From: Zanthoxylum bungeanum
Lineage: Eukaryota > Streptophyta > Magnoliopsida > Sapindales > Rutaceae
Assembly: GCA_019454045.1 (NCBI GenBank)
Contig: SKCR01034818.1
Span: 124,001-188,000, forward strand
Direction: 5' to 3'
DNA: 64,000 nucleotides
The translations under genes and the position numbers were made by a program. This document shows, piece after piece, positions 13,001 to 24,392 of this stretch. Every line of letters starts with the position of its first letter. Within the stretch, counting starts at the first letter, position 1. The notes below the pieces were generated by a model. The model was given only the letters and a program-made list of their open reading frames with translations, did not search any database and had not been told where the DNA came from.

Positions 13001-13640
13001 GATGCATTGTGAACGGAGTTAGATTTCATACCGAACAGCGAGATGTTGCTCATGTGACTCAGAATTATGGAATTGTAGTCTAAGGAGAACACGGCTCATA
13101 TATTATTGACTTCTACGGAGTGTTGCAATCAGTCATTGAGTTGATATACAGACCCAGACGACATATTGTGCTATTCGAATGCAAGTGGTTTGACACAAAT
13201 GCAAGAAAGAGGAGAATTCAAGTTAGTAATAATCTAACGTCAATTAATGTTCAACGTTTTTGGTACAAGAATGATCCATACATTTTTTGTACCCAAGCAC
13301 GGTCAGTGATATATATATCTGATCCAAAGTTAGGAAATGGATGGATGGTGGTAGAAAAGTTACAACATATGGGCATTTGGGACACGCAGGAGAAAGATAA
13401 TGTTCCAATATCAGATGATACACAAGAAGTCTCTGACAACTTCGAAGTTCCTGAACAGATATTTCATGTACCAAATGTCACCGTTCCTGAAAATATCACA
13501 TTAACTCGAGATAATACAGACGTTGAGATAATTCCTCATTCTGAAGTTAGCGTGGAGTAGCAAGTGAAAAAGAATTTGACACTGAAGATGACTTCGAGTC
13601 CAGTCACGAATCCTCAAATACCGAAGATAATAGTGATTAA
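10038..13640 (+). pseudogene. CACTA transposase TNP2, element 2
   Basis: The start ATG at 10038 gives MDRNWMSSLDRL, as in element 1, and the stop is at 13638-13640. The order of Transpos_assoc, Transposase_tnp2, DUF4218 and DUF4216 is the same. An intron is visible at about 12254-12344. Lesions differ from element 1: an in-frame TAA after VAK near 10123, a deletion after KKIPFE near 10475, TAC to TAA near 11156, an extra T at about 11320 (GGATTACATGGC), a TGA where element 1 has CGA near 11362, and a TAG near 11905. Several can be read as C-to-T changes, as expected from cytosine methylation of silenced DNA. The copy is non-functional. Confidence 0.87.
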
Positions 13641-13917
13641 TGAAGTTAGTGTATGATGTAATTGATGAATAATTTTTATTATTACAATGTATGGTTGTTG
13701 TTTTGAATTATTATTTAAATATGGTTGAAAGATTGTCGTAATTATTAATAGTATAATTATCATATTATTGTTATTATTATTATTAATGGTAGCAGACATT
13801 TAGCGTATCGACATTTAGCGTCGAATACTCTTATCGATGATAAATGTTATACATTTAGCGTCGATGTTATATAATTCGACGCTAACTAAAAAAATTAAAT
13901 TTCCCCAAAAAATAACC
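13641..13917. repeat. Remainder of CACTA 2 inter-gene spacer
   Basis: An AT-rich 3' flank of TNP2 is followed by four copies of the TAGCGTCGAA motif at about 13800-13885. CACTA sequence ends at about 13917 (AAAAATAACC), a point matching about 3584 of element 1, where foreign DNA begins. Confidence 0.7.
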
Positions 13918-13997
13918 AAGTCCTCGTGTGATCGATATTTTTATACTACTTGAACGATACGTGCGCTTGCGTTATACGCGTGTGTAAACACCGGTCA
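13918..13997 (+). mobile_element. 80-bp right-end fragment of a Tat-like LTR
   Basis: AAGTCCTCGTGTGATCGATA through ACACCGGTCA matches the last 80 bp of the solo LTR at 52523-54652 and, in reverse complement, the start of 43307-45398. It ends in CA directly against copia LTR sequence. This suggests a Tat-like LTR once inserted in the copia 5' LTR, after which a deletion removed its left part and the adjoining DNA. Confidence 0.8.
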
Positions 13998-15128
13998 ATT
14001 TTATTAATGGCTTGAGTTGCAATTGTTGACTAACTTTAATTCATTAAATGGTTTAATGATTAAAGTAACAAGTGAATAAAGCAAACTTTAAATGAAACAA
14101 AAATAAAAATATCTAGATATTATTACTAGTAAAATTCAGCCAAGCCATTTTTGTGCAAGTATATATTGTTTTGTTTCATTTAGGGTTAGTTAACCTAATA
14201 CACTTTATCAAAAACTCCATTGAAGAAAGAAAAAGAAGCTTGAGAGAAAGAAAGGCAAAGAACAAGAAAAGCTTGGAATTTAGTAATTATTTCCAACCTT
14301 CCATCAGAGAGAAAAATGTTCCTCTTGTTATGGGCTTCACCTTGTGATGTTCTTGTGTTTTTCTATTCTTTATTCTTTGTATTTTTAGTGGATGAAAGTT
14401 TGATAAAAGGGTTGTGCATGTATAAAGTTGATAGGATGTTACTAATAAGCTAGTTAGCATTCTTTTCATGGTTTTAGAACCTTGTTGCTATTCTAGAGTT
14501 ATTGAACCACTCTTAAATGACCTAGAATTGTTCTATAGTTGTTTCATTGTGGTGAGACTTGATTGGTGTTGAAGAAATATGATTGAAGTATTGGATTTAA
14601 TAAATTTGGTCTAATTTGTCGAATTTGAATAAATTGAAAAATTAGGGTTTGAGACCACTTCCAAATTTGGGGCTTTTCATTTATATGGTGTATTTGGATG
14701 TGTATATGATGCATGTAAAATATTGGGTTGATTGGATTTTGTCTTAATATGTTTTGAACTTTGGAAGTGCAAAATGCACATTAATATGCTTCATTGAGGC
14801 TCTCGGCCTTGGTGTTAATTTTTGGGGATTTGTGTTGCAATTTGATTTTTGATGTGTATGAGATATTAAATTTATATTTGTAATGATTTAGAATCATCCA
14901 AAATCGTTTCGAACAATTTCGGATTAAAATAAACAAAATGTTTTGTTTGAGGGCAATTCGGTAAATTCACATAAATTTGATTTATAGTGTTTTATTTCAT
15001 AATTTGATTATTGGATAATAAAATAAATAAGTTTATTTTATTAATCCGAGAAAAAGTTTTGAAATCGGAAAATTTTGATTTTCCACTGTTCCGCTGCGTT
15101 ACCAGATTTCCGCAATAAAACCCCTTCA
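13998..15128 (+). repeat. Truncated 5' LTR of copia 1
   Basis: It aligns from ATTTTATTAATGG with 21134-22267, the distal 1.13 kb of the 3' LTR, with about 30 differences by eye. The first roughly 1.28 kb of the LTR is missing. It ends CCCCTTCA immediately before the primer site. Confidence 0.88.
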
Positions 15129-15131
15129 AAA

Positions 15132-15143
15132 TGGTATCAGAGC
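15132..15143 (+). other. Primer-binding site of copia 1
   Basis: TGGTATCAGAGC is the standard plant copia site complementary to the 3' end of initiator methionine tRNA. It starts three bases after the LTR. Confidence 0.9.
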
Positions 15144-15840
15144 AAGTCTGATTCTAGGCCCCCTAATATGATTAGCCCTTTAATTCAATGTTTAATCATG
15201 TTTTCTTAACTTTATACATGCATGTTTTAATCTAATTTGATTAGATTTAGGGTGTATGACACTTAGCGGAAAATCCTTAATTAATAAGATTTAAATGTAA
15301 TTATGTATTTGATTCATGTTATGTGGTCCGTCTTGTCAATACGGTTTATAAATATTTCTCTGTGACTACATCCGAGACCGTGCCTCTGCTGTAAGGGTGT
15401 AACCGATAGAGATTTATTTATACCGGATGTACATTAGATACTAAATAAATTCAAGCGAAAGCGGAATCCTGAACGTGCCCTAGCTGTCAGGGTTACGCAA
15501 GTAACTTGAGTTTATCATTAACAAGTTTAACCTTGGTACGTCTCCTTGTGGGCCTGCCTTAGTAGCGACAACGAGAAACGACCAGGACCGGAAACCCAGG
15601 AGTCACTAGTGAGTGATTGACAAATGAGTTGTCTACCTGATGAATATACGTAGGCGAGACCGTGCATCTGCTGTGAGCTGAAATATATTCACGGGATCCA
15701 CTTTTCACTTTTCACTATTTGTATTTAATTTAATTATTAAATCTTTTTATTCTGTTTGGGGATTACAGTATTGCATGATTTAGTGCGAGGGGCATTTTTA
15801 GATTAAAAATCCATGATCTAGTTTATGCTTATTATATTAT
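15144..15840 (+). repeat. Copia 1 leader with four spaced repeat units
   Basis: This is untranslated sequence between the primer site and gag. A block TGGTCCGTCTTGTCAATACG (about 15324) is followed by four related units starting near 15376 (GACCGTGCCTCTGCTGTAAG), 15471 (GAACGTGCCCTAGCTGTCAG), about 15552 (more degenerate) and 15658 (GACCGTGCATCTGCTGTGAG). The copia element at 56750 has the same block and four units at nearly the same spacing, so the arrangement has probably been kept. Function unknown; a packaging or dimerisation structure is one possibility. Confidence 0.7.
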
Positions 15841-15897
15841 ATGAAACTTCTTAAATTTCTGCTAACCGTTTTTCGTGATCTATATGATAGATTTGCG

Positions 15898-18800
15898 ATG
15901 GCGGCACCATCCACTAATCAGTTTGCGCGTATGCTTGATGCGAACAAACTTAAAGGCGCTGATAACTTCACCGATTGTGATCTGGATTTGAAGATTGTCC
16001 TCGATTCCGAGAAGTTGGGATATGTTCTTGAGGGTCCACTGCCCCTTGCTGTGGCAGAGGACGCTGAACCGGAAGAACGCGAAGCCTTCCAAGCTTGGAA
16101 GGATGATGATTTAAAAGTTAAATCATACATCTTAAGTTCGCTTTCACCGGGACTCAAGAAACAGTATTATGGCATGTCAGATGCTTATACTATGATGACA
16201 CGATTAAGACAATCGTTTGAGAACCAAGAACAAGTTGTTTATAAGGTCGCAACGGAACTGTTCCATGCGCGATTGGATGAGGGGAAAGCTGTTAGCCCAC
16301 ATATTCAGATGATCGATTTGATCGATCAACTGAGGCAACCTAATCTCATTCTAAATGACATTCTCGGTAGGAGTGTCATTCTTGGTTCGCTCCCAGCTTC
16401 TTATCGCCAGTTTGCGATGTATTTAAATATGAACGGGATTTTCTGCACCTACCAAGAGGCAAGAGCTGTATAGGATGTTGCTCACGGCGGAAGAGGACCT
16501 CAAGAAGGGAGTACCGACTCGCCCTCCAAGACCTACTTCTCTTTCTGCTTCTTCCCAGACTTGGTCAAAGGGAAAGAAGAAGAAAGGGAAGAAGAAGGGT
16601 TTCGGTCCTCAACCACAGGCAAAGATAGCAAAGCCCAAGAGGGCTTCTTAAGACAAGTGCCATCACTGCAGCAAAGTCGGGCACTGGAAAAGGAACTGTC
16701 CTGACTACATTGCCCAGCTAAGAAGGGAGAGAGCATCTACATCAGGTATATTTATTTTTCCAGTTATTGATTTATCTTTGGCTTGTCAAGCCGTTACATC
16801 CAGCTGGATTTTAGATTATGCTTGTCCCATTCACATTTGCAATTCGTTGCAGGTGTTGAAGGAAAGTAGAAGACTGAAGCCTGGAGAGATGCAGTTACAA
16901 TTTGGGAGTGGAGACTCTCTGGATGCAGTTGTAGTGGGAGTATGTGAGATCTCATTGCCGAATGAGACACTTTTGTTAAATGACTGCCATTTTGTGTCTG
17001 GATGTGTAGCTAATATTATATCACTTTTTGTATTGGATACATAAGGCTTTTGTATTAATATTAAGAACTGTTCTTTGTATTTATATGATAAAAGTAATAT
17101 GCAGATCCTTTGTTGTCCAAACCAGCATGGTCATTATACATTGCAAACTTCAAAAGATATTTTAAATACTGGAGTTAATAAACGTAGTTTACCTGTAATT
17201 AATAATACTGAACTTTGGCATATGCGGCTGGGTCACATAGGCGTTAAACGCCTTACCCAATTGATTAGGAATGGTTTGATACCAGATCTTACCATTGAAT
17301 CCTATCCAACTTGTGAATCATGTATTCAGGGTAAGATGACCAAAGCCCCATTTTCTGATGTTGGACACCGCGCCACTAACTTACTGGAACTCGTACATTC
17401 TGATGTATGTGGTCCACTAAGTCAGACTGCTCACAGTGGTTATTCGTACTTCGTTACCTTTACCTATGATTTGTCACGATACGGTTATGTGTATTTGATG
17501 CGACATAAATTGGAAACCTTTGAAAAGTTCAAATAATTCTGAAATGAAGTAGAAAAACAAACTGGTCAATATATTAAATGCCTTCGATCTGATCGAGGCG
17601 GTAAATATATGAGTGGTGAGTTCATGGATTATATGAAGGAGAATGGGATTCTCGCTCAATATACTCCTCCAGGTACTCCACATCACAATGGAGTATCTGA
17701 GAGGAGAAATCAGACGTTATTGGATATGGTCCGATCGATGTTGAGTTTCACAGATTTGCCCTATTACTTATGGGGCTACTCTCTTTTAACAGATGCACAT
17801 CTTTTGAATAAGATTCCTTCAAAAGCTGTTCCTACGACATCGTAAGAGATATGGTTCGGTAGGAGACCAAATCTTAGTTACATTAAGGTTTGGGGTTGTC
17901 CTGCCTATGTCAGGGTGACTCAGCAAGATAAGCTTTCACCTCGAGGGTAAGAGTTTAGGTTTGTCGGATATCCTTCGAATACGAGGGGATATCTGCTCTA
18001 TGATACCGAGCATCGAAATGCATTCGTAGCTCGCTTCGTAAAATTTCTTGAAGTAAAATTTTTGTCAGAAGGTGGTAATCATAGACAGGTTGAACTTCAT
18101 AAAGTCCAACCTGAAATCAACGAACCAACGGAGGAACCTGAAGTTCAAGTAGATGGAGGACCTTCAACACACACACTTTGTAGGTCAGAAAGGGTATCTA
18201 GACCTCTTGAACGCTTGTATTTGATACAAGAAAAGAGTCTAGATGTTCTCTTAGTTGAAGAGACTGATCCTTTCACATATAGAGAATCGATTTTGGACAT
18301 CGACTCCGTGAAATGGCAAAGTGCCATTAAATCCGAGTTAGACTCAATGCATGAGAATCAAGTTTGGGACTTGGTTCCACTTCCCGAAGGAATTGTTCCT
18401 ATCGGTTGTAAATGGGTTTACAAGAGGAAGCACGGGCCTGACGGTAAGGTTGAAACTTACAAGGCCCGACTGGTAGCAAAAGGTTACACGCAGCGACCTG
18501 GCGTCGACTATGATGAAACTTTTTCGCCAGTAGCAATGCTTAAGTCTATTCGGATTTTGCTTTCTATAGCTGCGTATCATGACTACGAGATTTGGCAAAT
18601 GGATGTCAAAACGGCTTTTCTGAATGGATTTCTTGATGAAGAAATCTATATGGAATAGCCAGAAGGTTTTTCATCCAGCGAAAACTCAGGTATGGTATGT
18701 AAGCTTAAAAAGTCCATTTATGGACTTAAACAAGCTTCATGAAGTTGGAATCTTCGATTCGATGAGATTATTAGATCGTCTGGTTTTCAAGAATTCGGAA

Positions 18801-19833
18801 GAATCTTGTGTGTATCAGAAGGCCAGTGGGAGCATGGTCGTATTTTTAGTCCTATATGTTGATGACATCCTAATCATTGGGAATGATTTAGGAATGTTAC
18901 AAAGTGTCAAAGCGTACCTTGTAAGAATTTCTCCATGAAGGACCTGGGAGAAGCTTCATATGTTTTAGGGATAAAACTCTATAGAGATAGACAAAGAAGG
19001 CTGATTGGGTTATCCCAATCAACGTACATAGATAAGATCTTGGAACGGTATAATTTTGGTAACTGTAAGACATCAAACATACCGTTCAGACATGGGATTC
19101 ATCTTTCGAAGAAGATGAGTCCACAAACAGAAGATGAGAAGGTTAGAATGTCTAACCAACCTTATGCTTCGTGTTTGGGTAGCATAATGTATGCCATGTT
19201 ATGTACGAGGCCTGATACAGTTTCGCTGTTAGCGTAACTAACAGATATCAGTCCAATCCAGGTAATGACCATTGGATGGCCATTAAACATATCCTCAAGT
19301 ATCTTAAAGGTACTAAGGATAAGTTAATAATTTATGGAGGAAACGAACTGCAAGTTAATGGGTATACGGATTCCGATTTCCAATCAGATCCCGATGATAG
19401 AAAGTCTACATCTGGATTCGTATTTACCCTTAATGGAGGTGCAATTTGTTGGAAGAGTTCCAAACATGGATCAACAGCAGATTCCACCACTGAGGCGAAA
19501 TATATTACAGCTTATGAAGCTGCAAAAGAGGCTGTGTGGATAAAGAACTTTGTCACAGAATTGAGAGTTGTCCCAAGTATCGAGAATGCGATTCCATTAT
19601 ACTGTGATAATACTGGAGCCATTGCGCAAGCAAAGTAACCGAGGGCGCATCAGAAGTCGAAGCATGTGGAATGCAAGTACCACGTCATTCGAGAGATTGT
19701 GTCGCGAGGGGATGTTGTCGTGTGCAAGGTACCGAGTGAAGATAATGTAGCAGACCCGCTGATGAAGGCCATACCTCCGAAGTTGTTTGATAAACACGTG
19801 GAGTCGATGGGTATTAGATACAATCGTTATTGA
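15898..19833 (+). pseudogene. Copia 1 gag-pol polyprotein, degenerate
   Basis: The likely start is MAAPSTNQFARML at 15898. A UBN2-type gag is followed by a frameshift near 16470 and a zinc knuckle CHHCSKVGHWKRNC at about 16655-16695, preceded by a stop. The protease motif reads WILDYACPIHICNS at about 16805, so the usual D-S/T-G active site is lost. The GAG-pre-integrase motif NTELWHMRLGHIGVKR is at about 17205; the integrase core with NGVSERRN at about 17690 has a TAA near 17535. Reverse transcriptase begins at about 18330 (VPIGCKWVYKRKHG) and keeps YVDDILIIGND at about 18855 despite stops. RNase H at 19276-19833 has TDSDFQSDPDD and TTEAKYITAYEAAKEAVW. At least eight stops or frameshifts show it is dead. 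Confidence 0.88.
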
Positions 19834-19855
19834 CACTAGAGCAAGTGAGAGTTTT

Positions 19856-22267
19856 TGTTGGGGTTGGTGCTCAGAGCGCCAATTCCCGGTTATATTATTT
19901 TATGAATACTTCTGTAAAACGTTATTATTTTGAATAATATATGCAGTTTCTATAATATAATGTATCTTATAATATGGTAAAGACGTAATGACCTTAGAAT
20001 GACTAGTCATGGTGCAGTTGCAAAAGCGTCGCAACTGACATTGAGTTGTATCATGACGTTGTCATTCTCAGACTGTTCCTGGTCAAGGTTTACACTACTT
20101 GGTCAGTATAGTAAACCCGTTGAGACCGGTACATGTCGTATACGGGAATATATGATTCCAGTGGTTTCTCAATGAACCATAAGTCTTGGAGACTAGTATA
20201 GACGTGTAGGTGTTTATAGCGGATGAACACTGAACGATTTACCGAAGATTCTTAATGGATGGTACACCAACGTCAATAAGAATCTTGTCGGGTTGAGTAT
20301 CACTTGTGATTCTTAGACTTGAGATGCCACTGTGGGCACATGAGATATCTTCTACACTTAGATGGCAGTCACGTCACCGATCTATTAAGATCAGACATCC
20401 GCCTGTTCGTTGGGTGTAGATAGATCCCCAGGGTGTCCTCTGTGTATCAAGATAGGATCCGTCAGTTCTGTGTATCAGAGCATAGGTAGTCCATATGATT
20501 AGCAATCAGATAAAAACCATGGGCCCGTGGTACAATTTAGAAGTGAGTTCTAAATGTTCTTTTTGAAATTGCTAATAGAATAGTCGACTGGATAATCCCT
20601 ATAGAGATTTGACGTTTACATCTATATCTCTGGGATTTATCCGGATACCTGTGACGGAGGAATTATACATTTTCCATGACATCGACCTGTATGATTCAAC
20701 GAGTTTATCCGTGATCGTCATAATTTACGGGTGGATAAATTATGGACACGAAATTGGATTTCGTGACAGATATGTCTGAATCTAGAGAGTCTCACTAATG
20801 AAATATACTCGTAGAGCACTAGGGCAATAATTATAAATAATATTGATTATTTATAAAGTCGTTTAAAGGTTAAACGCAAAATACATGTGTAGGGACCCGA
20901 TAGTCATTTCTTTAATTTTTGTGTATTTGCATTTAATGCTTGATTAATTCAAACACACATTAATTAATTGTCAAATTGAGATATTTGACTAATATTATAA
21001 ATATATATATCTATTTGATATTTATTGTAAATATAATACATATATTTAATATATTTGTATTTAATTAATTAATTAATTGTTTAATTGTTAAATGATTAAA
21101 TTAATTAAAATATAAATATCTTAAAGTTATAATATTTTATTAATGGCTTGAATTGCAATTGTTGACTAACTTTAATTCATTAAATGGTTTAATGATTAAA
21201 GTAACAAGTTAATAAAGCAAACTTTAAATGAACAAAAAATCAAAATATCTAGATATTATTACTAGCAAAATTCGGCCAAGCCATTTTGTTCAAGTATATA
21301 TTGTTTGTTTCATTTAGGGTTAGTTAACCTAATACACTTTATCAAAAACTCCATTGAAGAAAGAAAAAGAAGCTTGAGAGAAAGAAAGGCAAAGAACAAG
21401 AAAAGCTTGGAATTTAGTAAGTATTTCCAACCTTCCATTAGAGAGAAAAATGTTCATCTTGTGGTGGGCTTCACCTTGTGATGTTCTTGTGTTTTTCTAT
21501 TCTTTATTCTTTGTATTTTTGGTGGATGAAAGTTTGATAAAAGGGTTGTGCATGTATAAAGTTGATAGGATGTTACTAATAAGCTAGTTAGCATTCTTTT
21601 CATGGTTTTAGAACCTTGTTGCCATTCTAGAGTTATTGACCCACTCTTAAATGACCTAGAATTGTTCTATAGTTGTTTCATTGTGGTGAGGCTTGATTGG
21701 TGTTGAAGAAATATGATTGAAGTATTGGATTTAATAAATTTGGTCTAATTTGTCCAATTTGAATAAATTGAAAAATTAGGGTTTGAGACCACTTCCAAAT
21801 TTGGGGCTTTTCATTTATATGGTGTATTTGGATGTGTATATGATGCATGTAAAAATATTGGGTTGATTGGATTTTGTCTTAATGTGTTTTGAACTTTGGA
21901 AGTGCAAAATGCACATTAATATGCTTCATTGAGGCTCTCGGCCTTGGTGTTAATTTTTGGGGATTTGTGTTGCAATTTGATTTTTGATGTGTATGAGATA
22001 TTAATTCATATTTGTAATGATTTAGAATCATCCAAAATCGTTTCGAACAATTTCAGATTAAAATAAACAAAATATTTTGTTTGAGGGCAATTCGGTAAAT
22101 TCACATAAATTTGATTTATAGTGTTTTATTTCATAATTTGATTATTGGATAATAAAATAAATAAGTTTATTTTATTAATCCGAGAAAAATTTTTGAAATC
22201 GGAAAATTTTGATTTGATTTTCCACTGTTCCGCTGCGTTACCGGATTTCCGCAATAAAACCCCTTCA
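19856..22267 (+). repeat. 3' LTR of copia 1, 2.4 kb
   Basis: It begins TGTTGGGGTTGGTGCTC right after the polypurine tract and ends CCCCTTCA. The start resembles the LTR start at 56750 (TGATGGAGTTGGTGCTT), linking the two families. The half from 21134 on duplicates the truncated 5' LTR. Confidence 0.85.
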
Positions 22268-22884
22268 GTTGTCGTGAATGAGCTCTCGGTCCCCTAGCAA
22301 ATGCTGCTGTTCTGGACCTGAAAATGGTTAAATGCCGCAGTCCTAGGGGCATCTTCTTCCATTGTTCCTATTGGGATTGGGATAGTCGTTTCTGGGACGG
22401 TCCCCTCTTAAGTAAGTCCGTGTAATCTGGTTCGGAAAGATAGAAGGAACCCGAGCCAACAATCGTTGGGTTAGAAAGTGCTAGCGGTCTTACTTAGCTT
22501 AGGAGAGATGCCATTTCTCTTGTTTAGCCAAGAATTGCTCAAGCTGAATCAACTTCCAGTCTTTAATAAGTCTTGTTGAATTGCTTTTCTCCGTCATTCT
22601 CTTGCAACCTGAAGCTATCTTAGACCATCGTATCATTCGTAAAGATAAATATCGTCCAAATGCCATTCGCAACATTTGTGTTGTTTCCTTAATTCTTAGC
22701 TTTGTTTGCTACCCTTTCCAGCTCTGCAATATTATCATAAATAGTCCAACCATCTTGAAATAAAGTATGTAGTGAAAAAGCCAAGTCTCTCCTCTCATTC
22801 ATGTGTGTCTTGCTTGGTCCTTTTCATTTATGCAGTTCATACTCTTTATTCATGATTCACCTGAAACTTTGTGTGTTTTTGCAG
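22268..22884. other. Foreign-looking segment between copia 1 and CACTA exon 1
   Basis: No gene is recognised. The first 300 bp or so are visibly richer in G+C than the surroundings and lack the CACTA motif. There is no similarity to the equivalent spacer of element 1 beyond TTTGCAG just before the ATG. The wording (for example CTAGCGGTCTTACTTAGCTTAGG) resembles plant mitochondrial intergenic DNA, but that is impression only. It could also be a captured host fragment or the native spacer of another CACTA subfamily. Confidence 0.35.
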
Positions 22885-24392
22885 ATGGCACCGGGCAATC
22901 GCAGACGGGCTAATGCGACTCCATCTACATCAGCAAGGACAACTGGCCCTGATGGAGTCTCTGCTAGCACATGTGAGTCCAGTACAACGAAAGGTCGAGG
23001 ACGCACCCGTGGCCTGAGGTTGGCTAAGTACGTTAAGGCTCACGGCCGTATCCGGATTGAGATATGAGATGATGGACACAGTCAAGTCGGACAACATAAT
23101 TCAGCATTTACTACAGCCATAGGAGCTACAGCTCGATTTGAAGCTCCCCAAAACTACGTTTCTTGGAGAAAGATACCGTGGGAGACGAAAATCAACCAGC
23201 TATTCTCTTCGATACTTGTGAGTTTCCGTACGGTATTAAGTTTTCGATATTGTTTGTTAGTTAACATTTTTATTTTATACTTATTTTTACTCTGTTGCTA
23301 TTCATGTAGGAGTGGTTCGACTTCGATCTGACCAAAGTGAATGTCCAACAATATATTGACTACCACATGGGGAAAAGTTATAAAGATTATATGACAAAAG
23401 TCCTGAAACCAATATTCGACGAACATTGACCTTCAGATGCTCCACAACACAAGCCTGATTTTATAGAGGAGTAAGACTGGACATTCTTATGTGAGCTTTG
23501 GTCTAGCAAAAAACACGAGGTAAATTTTGAAATAAACGGAAATTTATAATTGTCTTTGTTTTCGGTACTTACAGTGTTGGTAAATGCAGGATAAATGTCA
23601 CGCAAATGCGGAAAATCGAAGTCACTTGTGTTTTAAGCACCGTGGAGGTTCGAAGCCATTTATCCAACATCGTGCCGAACATTCTGAGGTAAATATATCA
23701 TAACGTAAAATTTAACAGTTCATTGTTTTTACTAATGTGAAATAATATTGAATTTATTTTCTGTTTTTAACAGAGTAGCACATGTGAGGTGCAATCATTT
23801 CCAGATTTTTTCCGTGTGACGCATTACAATGAGAAAAATAAATGGATAAATGAAGAAGCCGAACGCTGCTATGTAAGTTTCAGTTTTTAAAATAAAATAA
23901 TTAATATTATATATGTTAATTTTTTTTTTCAAATTCTAATATTAACTTATTTTTTAAAACAGAACGAAATGATGGAACTCCAACATCAAACTCAGGAGAC
24001 AGGGTCCGACCCGATACCAGATGAGCAGTTGTCGCAATTGGTTTTCAAGAATCAGACAGCTTACAACGTTGGCCTTGGCACTCGTAAGAAGTCGACGTCA
24101 TCTGCACGCAATACTGTTAATTCAGACAATGCCTCTTCTCTTCGAGACCAATTAGTCACCACCCAAGACCAGCTAGCCACCACCCAAGACTGGCTAGCCA
24201 GCACCGAAGACCAGCTAGTCACCACCCGAGACGAGCTGAAGAAGACTAAGGAGGTGCTACAAGGTCAAGGTGGACCACGATAAGAAGATGGAGCAGTTCA
24301 AACAGCAAATGCTGGCTTTCCGCCAGATGTTGGAGGCCTCACTCAGTCAGGGTGCATCGGGCTCGAGCGTCCCCCCATCACAGTATCAATAA
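22885..24392 (+). pseudogene. En/Spm Transposase_24-like gene, element 2
   Basis: The ATG at 22885 gives MAPGNRRRANATPS. Five exons can be placed by clear splice sites: 22885-23217, 23310-23519, 23590-23698, 23774-23872 and 23963-24392. A TGA after RIRIEI (23065-23067), a TGA and a TAA in exon 2 (EH*PSDAP and FIEE*DW), and a frameshift near 24265 break the reading frame. The tail is coiled-coil-like with repeated TTQDWLAS-type heptads and ends SGSSVPPSQYQ. It gives the undisturbed exon order for the duplicated gene in element 1. Its partner would be TNP2, with binding to the subterminal motifs. Confidence 0.78.

Larger units (their letters stand above)
13998..22267 (+). mobile_element. Ty1/copia retrotransposon 1, 5'-truncated
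   Basis: It contains a truncated 5' LTR, an initiator-Met primer site at 15132, a leader, a gag-pol pseudogene, a degenerate polypurine tract at about 19840-19855 (GCAAGTGAGAGTTTTT) and a full 3' LTR. The domain order of protease, integrase, reverse transcriptase, RNase H is diagnostic of copia. The left flank is lost, so no target-site duplication can be tested; the right flank is GTTGT. It sits inside CACTA element 2. Confidence 0.88.

Noticed and set aside
14007..15128. Copia 1 LTR starting at TGGCTTGAG near 14007
   Set aside because: Similarity to the 3' copy extends left to 13998, and the 3' LTR begins 1.28 kb earlier, right after the polypurine tract, with TGTTGGGG.
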